DNA of 64,000 nucleotides from Microbulbifer variabilis (GCF_023716485.1 NZ_CP092418.1:1285001-1349000); one strand, 5' to 3'; positions 26,194 to 35,066 are shown, counted from the stretch's first letter. The notes: generated by a model not told the origin, from the sequence alone. A program made the numbers and translations.

Positions 26194-26591
26194 TCGTTTT
26201 TCTTGAGCTGGTTTTCAAGGCTCTTTAAATCACCCAGTACCCATACATCAGAGATTCGATCACCTTCAAAGGTAAACAAAGCACACCCATTCCAAGTTAC
26301 GCGTTTATGTGATGGTAAAAAGCCCATAAACTCATCTCTATGAAATCCCGTAAAGGACATCTTTGCAAAAACCTTGTCTCCCTCTTCTACGAGATCTTCA
26401 ATAATGCATTTGTAATCACCCAGCGCTTTGTGAATCATATCGACATATTCAGCGAAACCTTTGTGACCTCGCTTTTCCTGCCCCAATGATCCTCTAAAGG
26501 AGAAACTCTCATGCAGGATCGATGGCATTGCTTTCTTATCGTGGGCATCCCAAAGAACCTCATAAAATCTTCGAACTTGATCTTTATGCAC
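26187..26591 (-). CDS. Cassette gene: SnoaL-like (NTF2-fold) protein
   Basis: 134 residues with a SnoaL-like/ester-cyclase pattern: VRRFYEVLWDAHDKKAMPSI, then FRGSLGQEKRGHKGFAEYVD, KVFAKMSFTGFHRDEFMGF and the final GDRISDVWVLGDL. A GTG start at 26591 is supported by GAGGAT six bases upstream. The fold is used by isomerases, cyclases and inactive binding proteins, so the function remains open. Confidence 0.8.
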   Translation of the reverse strand: MHKDQVRRFYEVLWDAHDKKAMPSILHESFSFRGSLGQEKRGHKGFAEYVDMIHKALGDYKCIIEDLVEEGDKVFAKMSFTGFHRDEFMGFLPSHKRVTWNGCALFTFEGDRISDVWVLGDLKSLENQLKKNEI

Positions 26592-26607
26592 TTGTCATCC
26601 TCAGAAA

Positions 26608-26664
26608 CATAACGAAGCGGCGTGTAAGCTGTCGGGCGCCAAAGGCGCGTAGTTAATTGACTTG
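26608..26664 (-). repeat. attC 9, interrupted by group II intron
   Basis: CATAACGAAGCGGCGTG at the left, with GGGCGCC/GGCGCG in the middle. The intron inserts after CTTG, and the site resumes at 27372 as TTATGTGG. Rejoined, the right end reads CTTGTTATGTGG. Confidence 0.7.
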
Positions 26665-27371
26665 GTACGTCCAACAAGAGCGTGGATTAATGGGGTGAAA
26701 GTCCGCTGTAGGAGGATCACCATTTAATGGATTCCATTAAATGCTAACTACTAGCGAATGGCAACTGCAATACCGTGAGGTCTTGTGGGGAGGAAGCCGC
26801 TAGCAAAACTATGAGCTGACGAACAGAAACATCCTATAAGGCTTAGTCTGGAGACGAGGTGACCAAGGACACCGAAGTCATGTGATCTAACGGGTAGAGT
26901 AAATGATACAGTTGTGTAGTGAAAGTTCACGCTCTTATCGGGAGAGATCTGTTTAGCTTGTTGCTGTGAAGCTGACAGGCGGCCGCTGACTCATAAGTAG
27001 GCCCAACCCGCTAGCTACCATCGTGAGGAGAAAAAAATGGTGGAACACAGCGGCGTCTCGGTCAGTAATGATCAAGGTGATTAAACAGAAGTCAGCCGAC
27101 GGCATAGTAGCCTAATGCCAAGAGTAATACCTTGGATACGGTGAAGGCCTGAACCCAAAATCCACGAATTAAAAGACAGGGCTAGCCTACCGATATGTTG
27201 TCAGCCGGATATAAAATTGACGTAGCACACAGCAATGACACTCAACTCAAATGAAGAGCTGCTCGACGTAATCGCTGGGTAGAAGTTCATTACGGATAGG
27301 GAACCGCCCATTGCGGACTCGCACGATGGGTGGTGTGGGGGCCGGTAGCTAGAAACTACCGGCTACCCGAT
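26665..27371 (+). mobile_element. ORF-less group II intron inserted in attC
   Basis: A 707-nt element beginning GTACGTCC and ending CTACCCGAT. Domain V is at about 27303-27334: ACCGCCCA pairs with TGGGTGGT, a CGA bulge, and TGCG pairs with CGCA around a GACT loop. Domain VI follows: GCCGGTAG (27341-27348) with CTACCGGC (27356-27363), and an unpaired A at 27365 seven bases from the 3' end as candidate branch point. There is no reverse transcriptase/maturase frame, so mobility would need a maturase supplied in trans. It is oriented opposite to the cassettes, as known for attC-targeting group II introns. Confidence 0.85.
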
Positions 27372-27903
27372 TTATGTGGCATTTGGGCAAAGAACGATAT
27401 GGCGAGATTTTAGCCGAGGTAGATTCCCAATATTTCAGATAATCAATTGATGGGTAGCTCATCCGAGTCAACAATATCCGTGAATCAGCCTTAGATGTGG
27501 GAGCAGTCGCTATTGCCGAATTACCTGCCCCCTTCTTGTCCCAAAGTAACCACACTCCAAATATCATAGCCAGGAAACAGAATACCCAAAGTATTACTGG
27601 GCCAGAAGCCCCCTTAAATTTAAAACCCATGGCTTCGAATTCGATTGGACCTCGAGCGATCTCCAGCAATGCAACGAGACAAAACGCTGTTATCGCTGAC
27701 ATGGCTATTCCTATGGTCGCGGCCGGATGTTCTTGGACCATTTGGAGAAACCAGTTGTTGGAGGTGGCGCTCCCGACAATTGACTGATAAATGAGAAAAA
27801 TAAAGAAGTAGCCAGCCCAAAGCGCCGTACCTATGACAGCTGCCCAAGTTATCCACCGGCGAAGGTTCTGAATACCGTTTGTATTGGGCTCAGGCTCTTG
27901 CAT
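27349..27903 (-). CDS. Cassette gene: membrane protein with intron-derived tail
   Basis: 184 residues with about three hydrophobic helices (WITWAAVIGTALWAGYFFIF, IGIAMSAITAFCLVALLEIA, GPVILWVFCFLAMIFGVWLL) and a soluble C-terminal part. AAGGAAAG precedes the ATG. The last seven residues (NRVAGSF) and the stop are encoded by the inserted group II intron; before insertion the frame would have continued into the attC site. Function unknown. Confidence 0.65.
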   Translation of the reverse strand: MQEPEPNTNGIQNLRRWITWAAVIGTALWAGYFFIFLIYQSIVGSATSNNWFLQMVQEHPAATIGIAMSAITAFCLVALLEIARGPIEFEAMGFKFKGASGPVILWVFCFLAMIFGVWLLWDKKGAGNSAIATAPTSKADSRILLTRMSYPSIDYLKYWESTSAKISPYRSLPKCHINRVAGSF

Positions 27904-28097
27904 TATTCTTTCCTTTAATTTCCTTAGGCATCTCCAAGATGACGATGACTATGCAAGGGGAAAATATACGGTGTTACATCTCCATTTTACTAGTTATGTT
28001 CTCAGAGAAACTAAGTATATCAATGACCGAAATATGACGTACGTGCATGCTCATCACTTTGGCGACAACTTGAGTCTGCTGATAGATCTGCATGCCA

Positions 28098-28151
28098 CAT
28101 AACGCCTCAATCAGCCGACGCGTCAGCGGTCGACTGGATTGAATTGTTATG
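28098..28151 (-). repeat. attC 10
   Basis: ACATAACGCCTCAATCAGCC at the left, GACTGGATTGAATTGTTATG at the right. Compact 54-base site. The last residues of the gene at 28107 are encoded inside it. Confidence 0.78.
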
Positions 28152-28733
28152 AGTTTCTGACTGCTCGGCAGGTTCAACTGGATGGTAAGGAGGTAAATAG
28201 GTCACAGCCATAGGGATAGATCGTTTACCTTCCAGTAGATCGACCAAACCTTCCCGTATCCGAGTTTGCTCTCGCTCTATTTGACCATGCCCAATTGGGC
28301 TGTAGCAGTCTCTTTTAAGCTGAACTTCATCGAAGTCATAACCCAGCGACTGTGACATTGCATAAAGTAAGCTTGTAAATAGCTCGTAGCCTTTCTCTGT
28401 CCACGCAGCAAGTCGTTCATCAGGAGCGTTGTTATTTAAGTGATCGTTATATACTTTCCAAGCGTTCGTAACTTTTTTATCAGCCTCGGATTGCCATCGC
28501 TTTCCAAATAGTGATCTGCCGTAAAATTCCAAATCAATCATATTCAGTGCTGAAACGTGAGCCCCAGAAAGCCTTGTAGCTCTTGTCTCCATGAGAGTAT
28601 GGAACAATCTAAGTTTTCGTTCTTTTCTCTCTTTGATACTTTCAATGAGCTTTTGAGCTTGTACAGCTAAGATTGGACCAGCGATGACTGCACTGATAGT
28701 AATCCAATCTTTAATTTCCATATTTAATTCCAT
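28107..28733 (-). CDS. Cassette gene: DUF6680-like protein
   Basis: 208 residues. One N-terminal hydrophobic helix (ITISAVIAGPILAVQAQKL) is followed by a basic stretch (ERKERKLRLFHTLMETRA) and a helical domain with LSGAHVSALNMIDLEFYG and LLYAMSQSLGYDFDEVQLKR, which I recognise as the DUF6680 pattern. GAGAGG precedes the ATG. The C-terminal tail of about 15 residues is read through the attC site. Function unknown. Confidence 0.7.
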   Translation of the reverse strand: MELNMEIKDWITISAVIAGPILAVQAQKLIESIKERKERKLRLFHTLMETRATRLSGAHVSALNMIDLEFYGRSLFGKRWQSEADKKVTNAWKVYNDHLNNNAPDERLAAWTEKGYELFTSLLYAMSQSLGYDFDEVQLKRDCYSPIGHGQIEREQTRIREGLVDLLEGKRSIPMAVTYLPPYHPVEPAEQSETHNNSIQSTADASAD

Positions 28734-28758
28734 AAATTACCTCTCAGTGGAGACTGAC

Positions 28759-28867
28759 ACATAACGCCGCCAGCAGGGGCAGCTTACCTTGTGCGTATTT
28801 TGCGCGAAAATGGGAGCGCAGCGACCGCGCACAAAGTTAGCCGTCGGCCTGCAGCGCATTGTTAGTT
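28759..28867 (-). repeat. attC 11 (long type)
   Basis: ACATAACGCCGCCAGCAGGG at the left, CCTGCAGCGCATTGTTAGTT at the right, with a nested internal hairpin (TTGTGCG with CGCGCACAA). 109 bases, after the gene at 28862. Confidence 0.82.
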
Positions 28868-29260
28868 GCCTTGGTCCACTACGATGCTTTCTTTAAATAC
28901 ATCTTCAGTAACAGAAAAGTAGTAGATGCTTGCCAGGTAAGCGGGCAATGAGACTAAGATTGCGCCGATATAACTAAGACTATATTCCATAGCTTCAATA
29001 TATAAACCAACAATTGAAATGATAAATAGTAAAATTGCCAAACCGTACTTAGATCCTACCTTTCGCCATGTTTCAAAATCGACTGTTGGTGAATTTGCCA
29101 TTTTTTTGGAAACGTCATATACCAGGTTGCAACCAAAAATCGTAGTTACAAAGGCAAAATATGAATCGTTTGCAACTTTATTAAGGATGTAAAACAGAAC
29201 CATACTCGGAGCAATCCACAACAACAGCGCGATAATTTTTACCCGATTCAAACCATGCAT
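28862..29260 (-). CDS. Cassette gene: four-helix membrane protein
   Basis: 132 residues with four predicted membrane helices arranged as two hairpins: IIALLLWIAPSMVLFYIL, YFAFVTTIFGCNLVYDV, LAILLFIISIVGLYIEAM, and LSYIGAILVSLPAYLASIYY. AAGGAATAGG precedes the ATG. No family recognised. Confidence 0.65.
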   Translation of the reverse strand: MHGLNRVKIIALLLWIAPSMVLFYILNKVANDSYFAFVTTIFGCNLVYDVSKKMANSPTVDFETWRKVGSKYGLAILLFIISIVGLYIEAMEYSLSYIGAILVSLPAYLASIYYFSVTEDVFKESIVVDQGN

Positions 29261-29288
29261 AACCTATTCCTTGGTTGTTTTTCTTGCA

Positions 29289-29343
29289 ACTAACGCCTCA
29301 CTCAACGGACGCGCCAGCGTTCCGTGCAGTGACTTGTTAAATT
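29289..29343 (-). repeat. attC 12
   Basis: ACTAACGCCTCACTCAACGG at the left, CGTGCAGTGACTTGTTAAAT at the right; CACT pairs with AGTG. Short site, before the gene at 29355 in array order. Confidence 0.78.
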
Positions 29344-29354
29344 TGTATTCTGCG

Positions 29355-29717
29355 TTAATCACAGGGGAATTTCCTTTGAAGTGCTCTTAGTAGAGCAAAT
29401 CCTGGCGGCATTTCTACTCTACTACCATTCAATTTCTCTCGAAAAGCATACTCGTCGTCTATAAGATTTAAGTAGTTTTGAGTATTAAGCTTAATAGTTA
29501 GGCAGAATAGCTTTTTCTCGCCTCTGCTCTCTAGCGCTGCGTTGGACCAAAGTAAGCCCTCCATCACCGAATTGAGATATATATCAGTACTAGTACTATC
29601 TGATTTGATATGATTTTCAAAAGTGTTTCTGTCAATAAAGGAAGCTGAAGAGGTAGCTGGAACCAACAATAGCAAAGTCAGGTAAATGAATGTCGGTTTC
29701 AAAGGTATGCGTCTCAT
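29355..29717 (-). CDS. Cassette gene: Rap1a/Tai-like exported protein
   Basis: 120 residues from the ATG at 29717; the frame is open further back, but only through attC 13. Signal peptide FIYLTLLLLVPATSSASF. The mature part fits the Rap1a/Tai immunity-protein pattern: TDIYLNSVMEGLLWSNAAL, then KLFCLTIKLNTQNYLNLI, ending LLRALQRKFPCD with two Cys for the conserved disulfide. Known Rap1a proteins are periplasmic immunity proteins against type VI effectors; no effector gene is nearby. Family assignment is moderate. Confidence 0.6.
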   Translation of the reverse strand: MRRIPLKPTFIYLTLLLLVPATSSASFIDRNTFENHIKSDSTSTDIYLNSVMEGLLWSNAALESRGEKKLFCLTIKLNTQNYLNLIDDEYAFREKLNGSRVEMPPGFALLRALQRKFPCD

Positions 29718-29735
29718 AAATTTCCCGCACTTAAA

Positions 29736-29832
29736 TCTAACGCCGCCAACACGGGCCGCAGTGGAGGCGCGAAGCGCCGGAACGGAGGTCCGAGCCCTGC
29801 AAAGCAGGGCTGTAGTGCTTGGCCTTATTAAA
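29736..29832 (-). repeat. attC 13
   Basis: TCTAACGCCGCCAACACGGG at the left, GTGCTTGGCCTTATTAAAG at the right, internal GCCCTGC/GCAGGGC hairpin. 97 bases, after the broken gene at 29852. Confidence 0.72.
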
Positions 29833-29851
29833 GCTTGATGCACTCACCAAT

Positions 29852-30247
29852 TCATACCCTTGGTGCGGCTGCAGTATTGCCTGCCAGAAATTGAACACCT
29901 AAATCGGCTGAGATAAATGTTCCTTTGTTTTTTGACTTCCTGGCAAACTTGAAATGGTAGTCATTTTTGTTTCCACAATGTGCCATGCCTATTTCAGGAA
30001 ACCAATATTGACAGCGGAATATGAGTGTCCCCTCATTCGTTTCGTACACTCCATATTCTTCACCTCCTTTCTTATCTTCTTTTTATAATGGTTTTAAAAA
30101 AAATTGATTTCCTTTAAATATACCTTGCTCCCATTTTTCTGTCTTGCCGCTGTAAAAATATCCAGTTTCACTTTCAGAAGTACATAGATAAGTTTCTGCC
30201 ATACACGGCAGGGACACAAGTAGCAATAACAATTTCAGAGTACGCAT
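29852..30247 (-). pseudogene. Cassette gene with in-frame stop: secreted protein
   Basis: The frame starts at an ATG at 30247 with signal peptide MRTLKLLLLLVSLPCMAE and runs 131 codons to 29852, but codon 55 is TAA (30083-30085). Both halves are in the same frame: YLCTSESETGYFYSGKTEKW before, YETNEGTLIFRCQYWFPEIG after. A single nonsense change therefore seems to have inactivated it recently; a 65-residue downstream frame could start at a GTG at 30049. No family recognised. Confidence 0.7.
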
Positions 30248-30257
30248 AGATTTTCTC

Positions 30258-30346
30258 TTTAACGCCTTGACCTGCGGCCGCAGCGAAATGGAGGTCCGGT
30301 GGAGGCAACGCAGTTGCCGGAACGAACAGCATCAATTTGTTATGTG
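30258..30346 (-). repeat. attC 14
   Basis: TTTAACGCCTTGACCTGCGG at the left, AGCATCAATTTGTTATGTG at the right, with a GGAGG-rich centre. 89 bases, after the phosphatase gene. Confidence 0.7.
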
Positions 30347-30358
30347 TAACTATACTCT

Positions 30359-31072
30359 TCACTTAGGGTTGTTAATAGTATGGAATCTGGGCGCACCTTC
30401 ACTAACATACGAAAATGTTAACCCGTAACTATCTCCGTATCTGCGTAGGATATGAACACACGTATCTATACACACCACATTCCCTTTAATCATGGGTTCT
30501 TCCAGCCCTTGATGACCTATGAATAACCATTTAACTCCTTCAACATTCCTTTCTTCGCCTGAAACGAACGCTCTACTCCAAGTTGCATGTTCAATCATTT
30601 CAGAATCGCTTGAACCAAGACCAGCTTTAAATTGATTCCAGTTTGCCCTTTCGGGCAAATACGCATGCGTTACACCAACAATTCCCGAGGTGTTTTTGAT
30701 CTCTATAATCCAACTCAAAAGCCTCATCAACTCTAAGCATTCATGCTTTTCGTCAATCGAGAGTGAATATCTCCAGTTATTCTCAATCGAACGTTTTGAC
30801 GGATTGCCTTTAAGATATTCATACAGCATTCGCTCATGATTACCAGCAACCGCGAAAAACCACGGATTATGGAGAAGTCTCAGCGACTCCATGCTGCTTT
30901 GTCCGCGATCAACGAGATCCCCGACACTGAATACTCGGTCTTTATCAGGATCAAAGTTGAGAGAATCTAGGCCCCTCCAAAATGATTCGATAGATCCATG
31001 AATATCGCCAACAAAGTAATCTACACCAAGCTCGTTCTCGGCTAACACTAATGTCGATTCGTTCAAATTCAT
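30359..31072 (-). CDS. Cassette gene: PP2A-like metallophosphoesterase
   Basis: 237 residues. All metallophosphoesterase signature motifs are present: GDIHG (residues about 22-26), GDLVDRG, GNHE, and later VTHAYLP and FIGHQG. This is the layout of lambda-phosphatase/PrpA-PrpB-type serine/threonine phosphatases and related Ap4A hydrolases, which use two bridging metal ions. Full length and with all catalytic residues, so probably active. One of the few cassette genes here with a predictable enzymatic activity. Confidence 0.85.
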   Translation of the reverse strand: MNLNESTLVLAENELGVDYFVGDIHGSIESFWRGLDSLNFDPDKDRVFSVGDLVDRGQSSMESLRLLHNPWFFAVAGNHERMLYEYLKGNPSKRSIENNWRYSLSIDEKHECLELMRLLSWIIEIKNTSGIVGVTHAYLPERANWNQFKAGLGSSDSEMIEHATWSRAFVSGEERNVEGVKWLFIGHQGLEEPMIKGNVVCIDTCVHILRRYGDSYGLTFSYVSEGAPRFHTINNPK

Positions 31073-31097
31073 CTGATAGTGGAACTCACTTCCTTAC

Positions 31098-31157
31098 ACA
31101 TAACGCCGCCAGCAGGGGTAGACAAAGTGCGCAGCGGTTTGGCTGGTCTTGTTAGGG
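31098..31157 (-). repeat. attC 15
   Basis: ACATAACGCCGCCAGCAGGG at the left, GGCTGGTCTTGTTAGGGC at the right. 60 bases, after the gene at 31152. Confidence 0.8.
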
Positions 31158-31982
31158 CTTTTGCTCTGCTGAGGCATTGAACTCAATTCTCATTGGTAGG
31201 TTGGTCATAGCATAGTGTATGAACTGTTGACCTAGTGCTGTAAGTTCATAGCCTTCATTTTCATCAAATGCAGAAACTGGTGGCTTAGGGCCACTACCTT
31301 TGGATCGTCTTTGTGGAGTTTTGGGTATTACATTACCCATGTAATCTCGTTCTTTGTGCTGGCGAATAATTCCCCCGGTACTAAGATCTCTGAACAGAAG
31401 TTTGTAAAGATCGGCATCTGCCGAGTCTTCACGAACCTGCCCCTTACCAATTTTTCTCCAGATTTGGCCCCTAGTGATTCCGTCACTGTTATAGATTGCA
31501 CCAATAACTTGAAAATGCATCTCAGAATAGATGTTGATCCAGTCAATGAACATTCGGACCACGTCATCACTGGAAACTTGGCAACTAGCTGCATTTGCAA
31601 GAATGTTACGTATATATTCGCGCTTCTCTTCACTTTCAGCGCATGACCACTCCCTAAAAGTTTTCTTTACAAGTGACTGATAAGAGCGGCTTTCAACACG
31701 TTCAGAAATTGCTTGATCTTGGAGATCTAGCCTTCCCATTATTTCGATGATGGTTTCTTCTTTTTCCTTGAGCTCATCTTCAAGCATGCGAACCCAATGC
31801 TCGAAGAAGCGATTTACCTTATCTTGCTCATGCTCAGACCAAGCACCCGCGATTGCAGAAAAAATTCCTCCTGCAATAGGTACAGCACCACCTGCAGCTG
31901 ACAATGCACCACGAGTGACTTTTGAGACTTTTCCACTTTCAGGGAGTTTGTTTTCTTCTACATCTTCAATTTCATCACTCAT
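31152..31982 (-). CDS. Cassette gene: conserved protein with hydrophobic N-terminus, unknown function
   Basis: 276 residues, the largest cassette protein apart from the IS. An acidic start is followed by a Gly/Ala-rich hydrophobic segment (ALSAAGGAVPIAGGIFSAIA, about residues 27-46), a helical region with a coiled coil (VRMLEDELKEKEETI), then YQSLVKKTFREWSCAESEEK, and a winged-helix-like region GAIYNSDGITRGQIWRKIGK, ending in a basic linker. The architecture (membrane-active segment plus winged helix) would suit an abortive-infection or defence role, but no family is recognised. Confidence 0.7.
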   Translation of the reverse strand: MSDEIEDVEENKLPESGKVSKVTRGALSAAGGAVPIAGGIFSAIAGAWSEHEQDKVNRFFEHWVRMLEDELKEKEETIIEIMGRLDLQDQAISERVESRSYQSLVKKTFREWSCAESEEKREYIRNILANAASCQVSSDDVVRMFIDWINIYSEMHFQVIGAIYNSDGITRGQIWRKIGKGQVREDSADADLYKLLFRDLSTGGIIRQHKERDYMGNVIPKTPQRRSKGSGPKPPVSAFDENEGYELTALGQQFIHYAMTNLPMRIEFNASAEQKP

Positions 31983-32001
31983 TGCTGATTCCTTGTGATC
32001 G

Positions 32002-32111
32002 CCCTAACGCCCGCAACAGGGGCAGACAATGCTATGCACATTTTGTGCAAAAATGGGAGCCGAGCGACCGCACAAAAAGTGCGTAGGGTTGGCTGTCGCT
32101 CTGCTTGCGTT
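32002..32111 (-). repeat. attC 16 (long type), interrupted by IS110 element
   Basis: CCTAACGCCCGCAACAGGGG at the left with an internal CATTTTGTGC/GCACAAAAAGTG hairpin. The IS inserts at TT in GCTTGCGTT, and AGGC resumes at 33309. Rejoining gives GCTTGCGTTAGGC, a perfect attC end. Confidence 0.82.
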
Positions 32112-33278
<1,167 letters not shown>

Positions 33279-33306
33279 ATACTTGACAAAGGACCATAGT
33301 CACTTG

Positions 33307-33639
33307 TTAGGCATAGATTGCGGAGCACCTCTTAAAACAACCTAAGAAAAAAATAATAAATGATAAAACTGTGGACAGAGGTAGAAGAAGGATAACCGGA
33401 ACGCCACGTATCTGGCCGGTGAAGTATAAAGTTAACCCAATAGCCAGAACCGCAAGAATGAATAGAAGCTGCCCTAGAATTGCCTTCCCGCATATTTGAA
33501 AAATAATTTTGTAGTTTACCGACTTTCTATTTATTAAGCCAAGGAAATAGAAAATCGGGATACTCAAAATTGCCATTATAACCACCGGAGAAAAAACAAG
33601 AAATCCAAAAACTAAATTCTTAGTGGCTGCAAAATCCAT
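33307..33639 (-). CDS. Cassette gene: membrane protein
   Basis: 110 residues from the ATG at 33639, chosen because the upstream in-frame codons lie in attC 17. Three hydrophobic helices: LVFGFLVFSPVVIMAILSIP, ILGQLLFILAVLAIGLTLYF, and VILLLPLSTVLSFIIFFLGC. No family recognised. Its stop lies against the right end of the intact IS. Confidence 0.6.
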   Translation of the reverse strand: MDFAATKNLVFGFLVFSPVVIMAILSIPIFYFLGLINRKSVNYKIIFQICGKAILGQLLFILAVLAIGLTLYFTGQIRGVPVILLLPLSTVLSFIIFFLGCFKRCSAIYA

Positions 33640-33645
33640 ATTGAT

Positions 33646-33782
33646 GCCTAACGCCCGCAACAGGGGCGACCTATGCTATGCACATTTTGTGCGAAACTGG
33701 GAGTCACAGCGACTGCACAAAATGTGCATAGCTTTGGGCGTCCCGCGGAGGCCCGTAGCTTACTACTTGCGCTTGTTAGCCA
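33646..33782 (-). repeat. attC 17 (long type)
   Basis: CCTAACGCCCGCAACAGGGG at the left, CTTGCGCTTGTTAGCC at the right, with the same internal TGCTATGCACATTTTGTGC block as attC 16. 137 bases, the longest intact site. Confidence 0.85.
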
Positions 33783-34158
33783 TTTGTTGGAGCTGCGCCA
33801 GCCCCTGTTTACCGATATCCCCGAGCGAGCGAGTGTTTGAACAAGAACTAATTTCTGGAATCGAACCAGTTTTCCCAAAAACTACATACTTGTATCCTAC
33901 CACCATGTGAGACGCACATATATCTTCTGAAAACAATGTATTTTTGACTTTTTTTGTATCTGCTACGCCCTTCATTTTCTCTAATATAACTAATTCGTTT
34001 GTGACTACGCCATTGTCACCAAGCGTTGATGACTGAACCTGACCGAGATAAACATAGTCAGACTCCAAATATCTCTTCCCAAGAGGAGTATCTACGCAGT
34101 AGCAGCCGAACGCTAACTGAGATGTAAACAGCGTTAAAAGTAATATAAAGCTCTTCAT
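33763..34158 (-). CDS. Cassette gene: secreted TIMP/NTR-like protein
   Basis: 131 residues with signal peptide MKSFILLLTLFTSQLAFG. The mature chain begins CYCVDTPLGKRYLESDYVYL followed by GQVQ, the CxC-at-the-N-terminus plus V-x-x-G-x-V pattern of TIMP/netrin-like OB folds seen in bacterial exported proteins. Further Cys (EDICASH, ISSCSN) could close disulfides. Function unknown. Confidence 0.6.
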   Translation of the reverse strand: MKSFILLLTLFTSQLAFGCYCVDTPLGKRYLESDYVYLGQVQSSTLGDNGVVTNELVILEKMKGVADTKKVKNTLFSEDICASHMVVGYKYVVFGKTGSIPEISSCSNTRSLGDIGKQGLAQLQQMANKRK

Positions 34159-34174
34159 TCTAAGACGACCTTAT

Positions 34175-34246
34175 GGTTAACGCCGCAAGCAAAGGCGCGC
34201 GTTAGCGCGTCCAGCCCGCAGGGCGATTTTGCCTTGCCTTATTATA
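34175..34246 (-). repeat. attC 18
   Basis: GGTTAACGCCGCAAGCAAAG at the left, TTTTGCCTTGCCTTATTAT at the right; GGCAAG-type arms pair. The right core is degenerate. 72 bases, after the gene at 34242. Confidence 0.7.
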
Positions 34247-34601
34247 ACTTTGGTTGCCCAACGAAAACACGATAGAACACCCCCGATGCAGCACCCCAAA
34301 GCGTGCCAGCTATTTGAAAAACGAATGGTAAGCCTGTTATTGCCAAGACAAATAATGCCAGCAAGCCACCAATGATACCCACAACTGGCACTGTGAAAAT
34401 ATTACGTTTAATGAGCTGCGGCTGAATGAATAGCCCAGACAACAGCGACAGCAATAGTGCTACTGGAAACCCTAGCGCAACTACAGCAAAAGAGATGTCG
34501 CTGGTATCTTTTGGATGAAGCCCATTAATTAAATACCCGGCTAAAACCGCAAGAATACCTCCCGCTAATGGCGCTAAGACTATTGCAATTTCTCGTTTCA
34601 T
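34242..34601 (-). CDS. Cassette gene: four-helix membrane protein
   Basis: 119 residues, almost entirely hydrophobic, with four predicted membrane helices: IVLAPLAGGILAVLAGYLI, FAVVALGFPVALLLSLLSGL, VPVVGIIGGLLALFVLAI and VFQIAGTLWGAASGVFY. Small Gly/Ala-rich membrane proteins like this are common in cassettes. No family recognised. Confidence 0.65.
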   Translation of the reverse strand: MKREIAIVLAPLAGGILAVLAGYLINGLHPKDTSDISFAVVALGFPVALLLSLLSGLFIQPQLIKRNIFTVPVVGIIGGLLALFVLAITGLPFVFQIAGTLWGAASGVFYRVFVGQPKL

Positions 34602-34609
34602 ATTGAGTT

Positions 34610-34688
34610 ATAACGCCTGGCGCAACGGCGAAGCACATAGTGCTGAGTCCGGCAGCCGATGGTTGCGTATTGCCGCCGCTTGTTAGGC
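34610..34688 (-). repeat. attC 19
   Basis: TATAACGCCTGGCGCAACGG at the left, GCCGCCGCTTGTTAGGC at the right, an almost ideal site with GTTAGGC core. 79 bases, after the gene at 34692. Confidence 0.88.
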
Positions 34689-34691
34689 TGC

Positions 34692-35060
34692 TTAAAACAT
34701 TTCACTGTAATTATATTTAGCAGCCTCTGAAACATAATTCACTGGGTCATCAAATAGCGTTATTAGCTCTCCTCTCAAACTTTCAATATGTTCGTCCCCA
34801 ATTATATCGCAGACATGTTCTCTAATTCTTGGATTTTCATTGTTAATATTAGACTTGAGGAGGGTGTTCCTATCTTCTGAGTACTTGTAAACCCTATAAG
34901 CGAAAACCCACCCCGAAACCTTATCATCGTTGAACTTAAGTGCAAGCTTCTCTATTTCAGCATTGTCAAGAAAAAAATCACGCTGAGAAATAGCTGCGAA
35001 TAGGGCTTCCGTCACCTCATCTTTATTATCGCTAAAAACCGCTCTGTGATAATCATCCAT
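34692..35060 (-). CDS. Cassette gene: HEAT-repeat-like protein
   Basis: 122 residues, all helical. The second half has HEAT-like units: NNENPRIREHVCDIIGDEHI and LRGELITLFDDPVNYVSEAA. The first half (VTEALFAAISQRDFFLDNAE) is probably a diverged repeat. Such small repeat proteins usually bind other proteins. No partner is suggested by the context. Confidence 0.65.
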   Translation of the reverse strand: MDDYHRAVFSDNKDEVTEALFAAISQRDFFLDNAEIEKLALKFNDDKVSGWVFAYRVYKYSEDRNTLLKSNINNENPRIREHVCDIIGDEHIESLRGELITLFDDPVNYVSEAAKYNYSEMF

Positions 35061-35066
35061 AATGAG

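Noticed and set aside
30083..30085. Programmed readthrough or recoding at the in-frame TAA of the cassette gene
   Set aside because: TAA is not a selenocysteine or pyrrolysine codon and no recoding structure is visible; a nonsense mutation is the simpler explanation.
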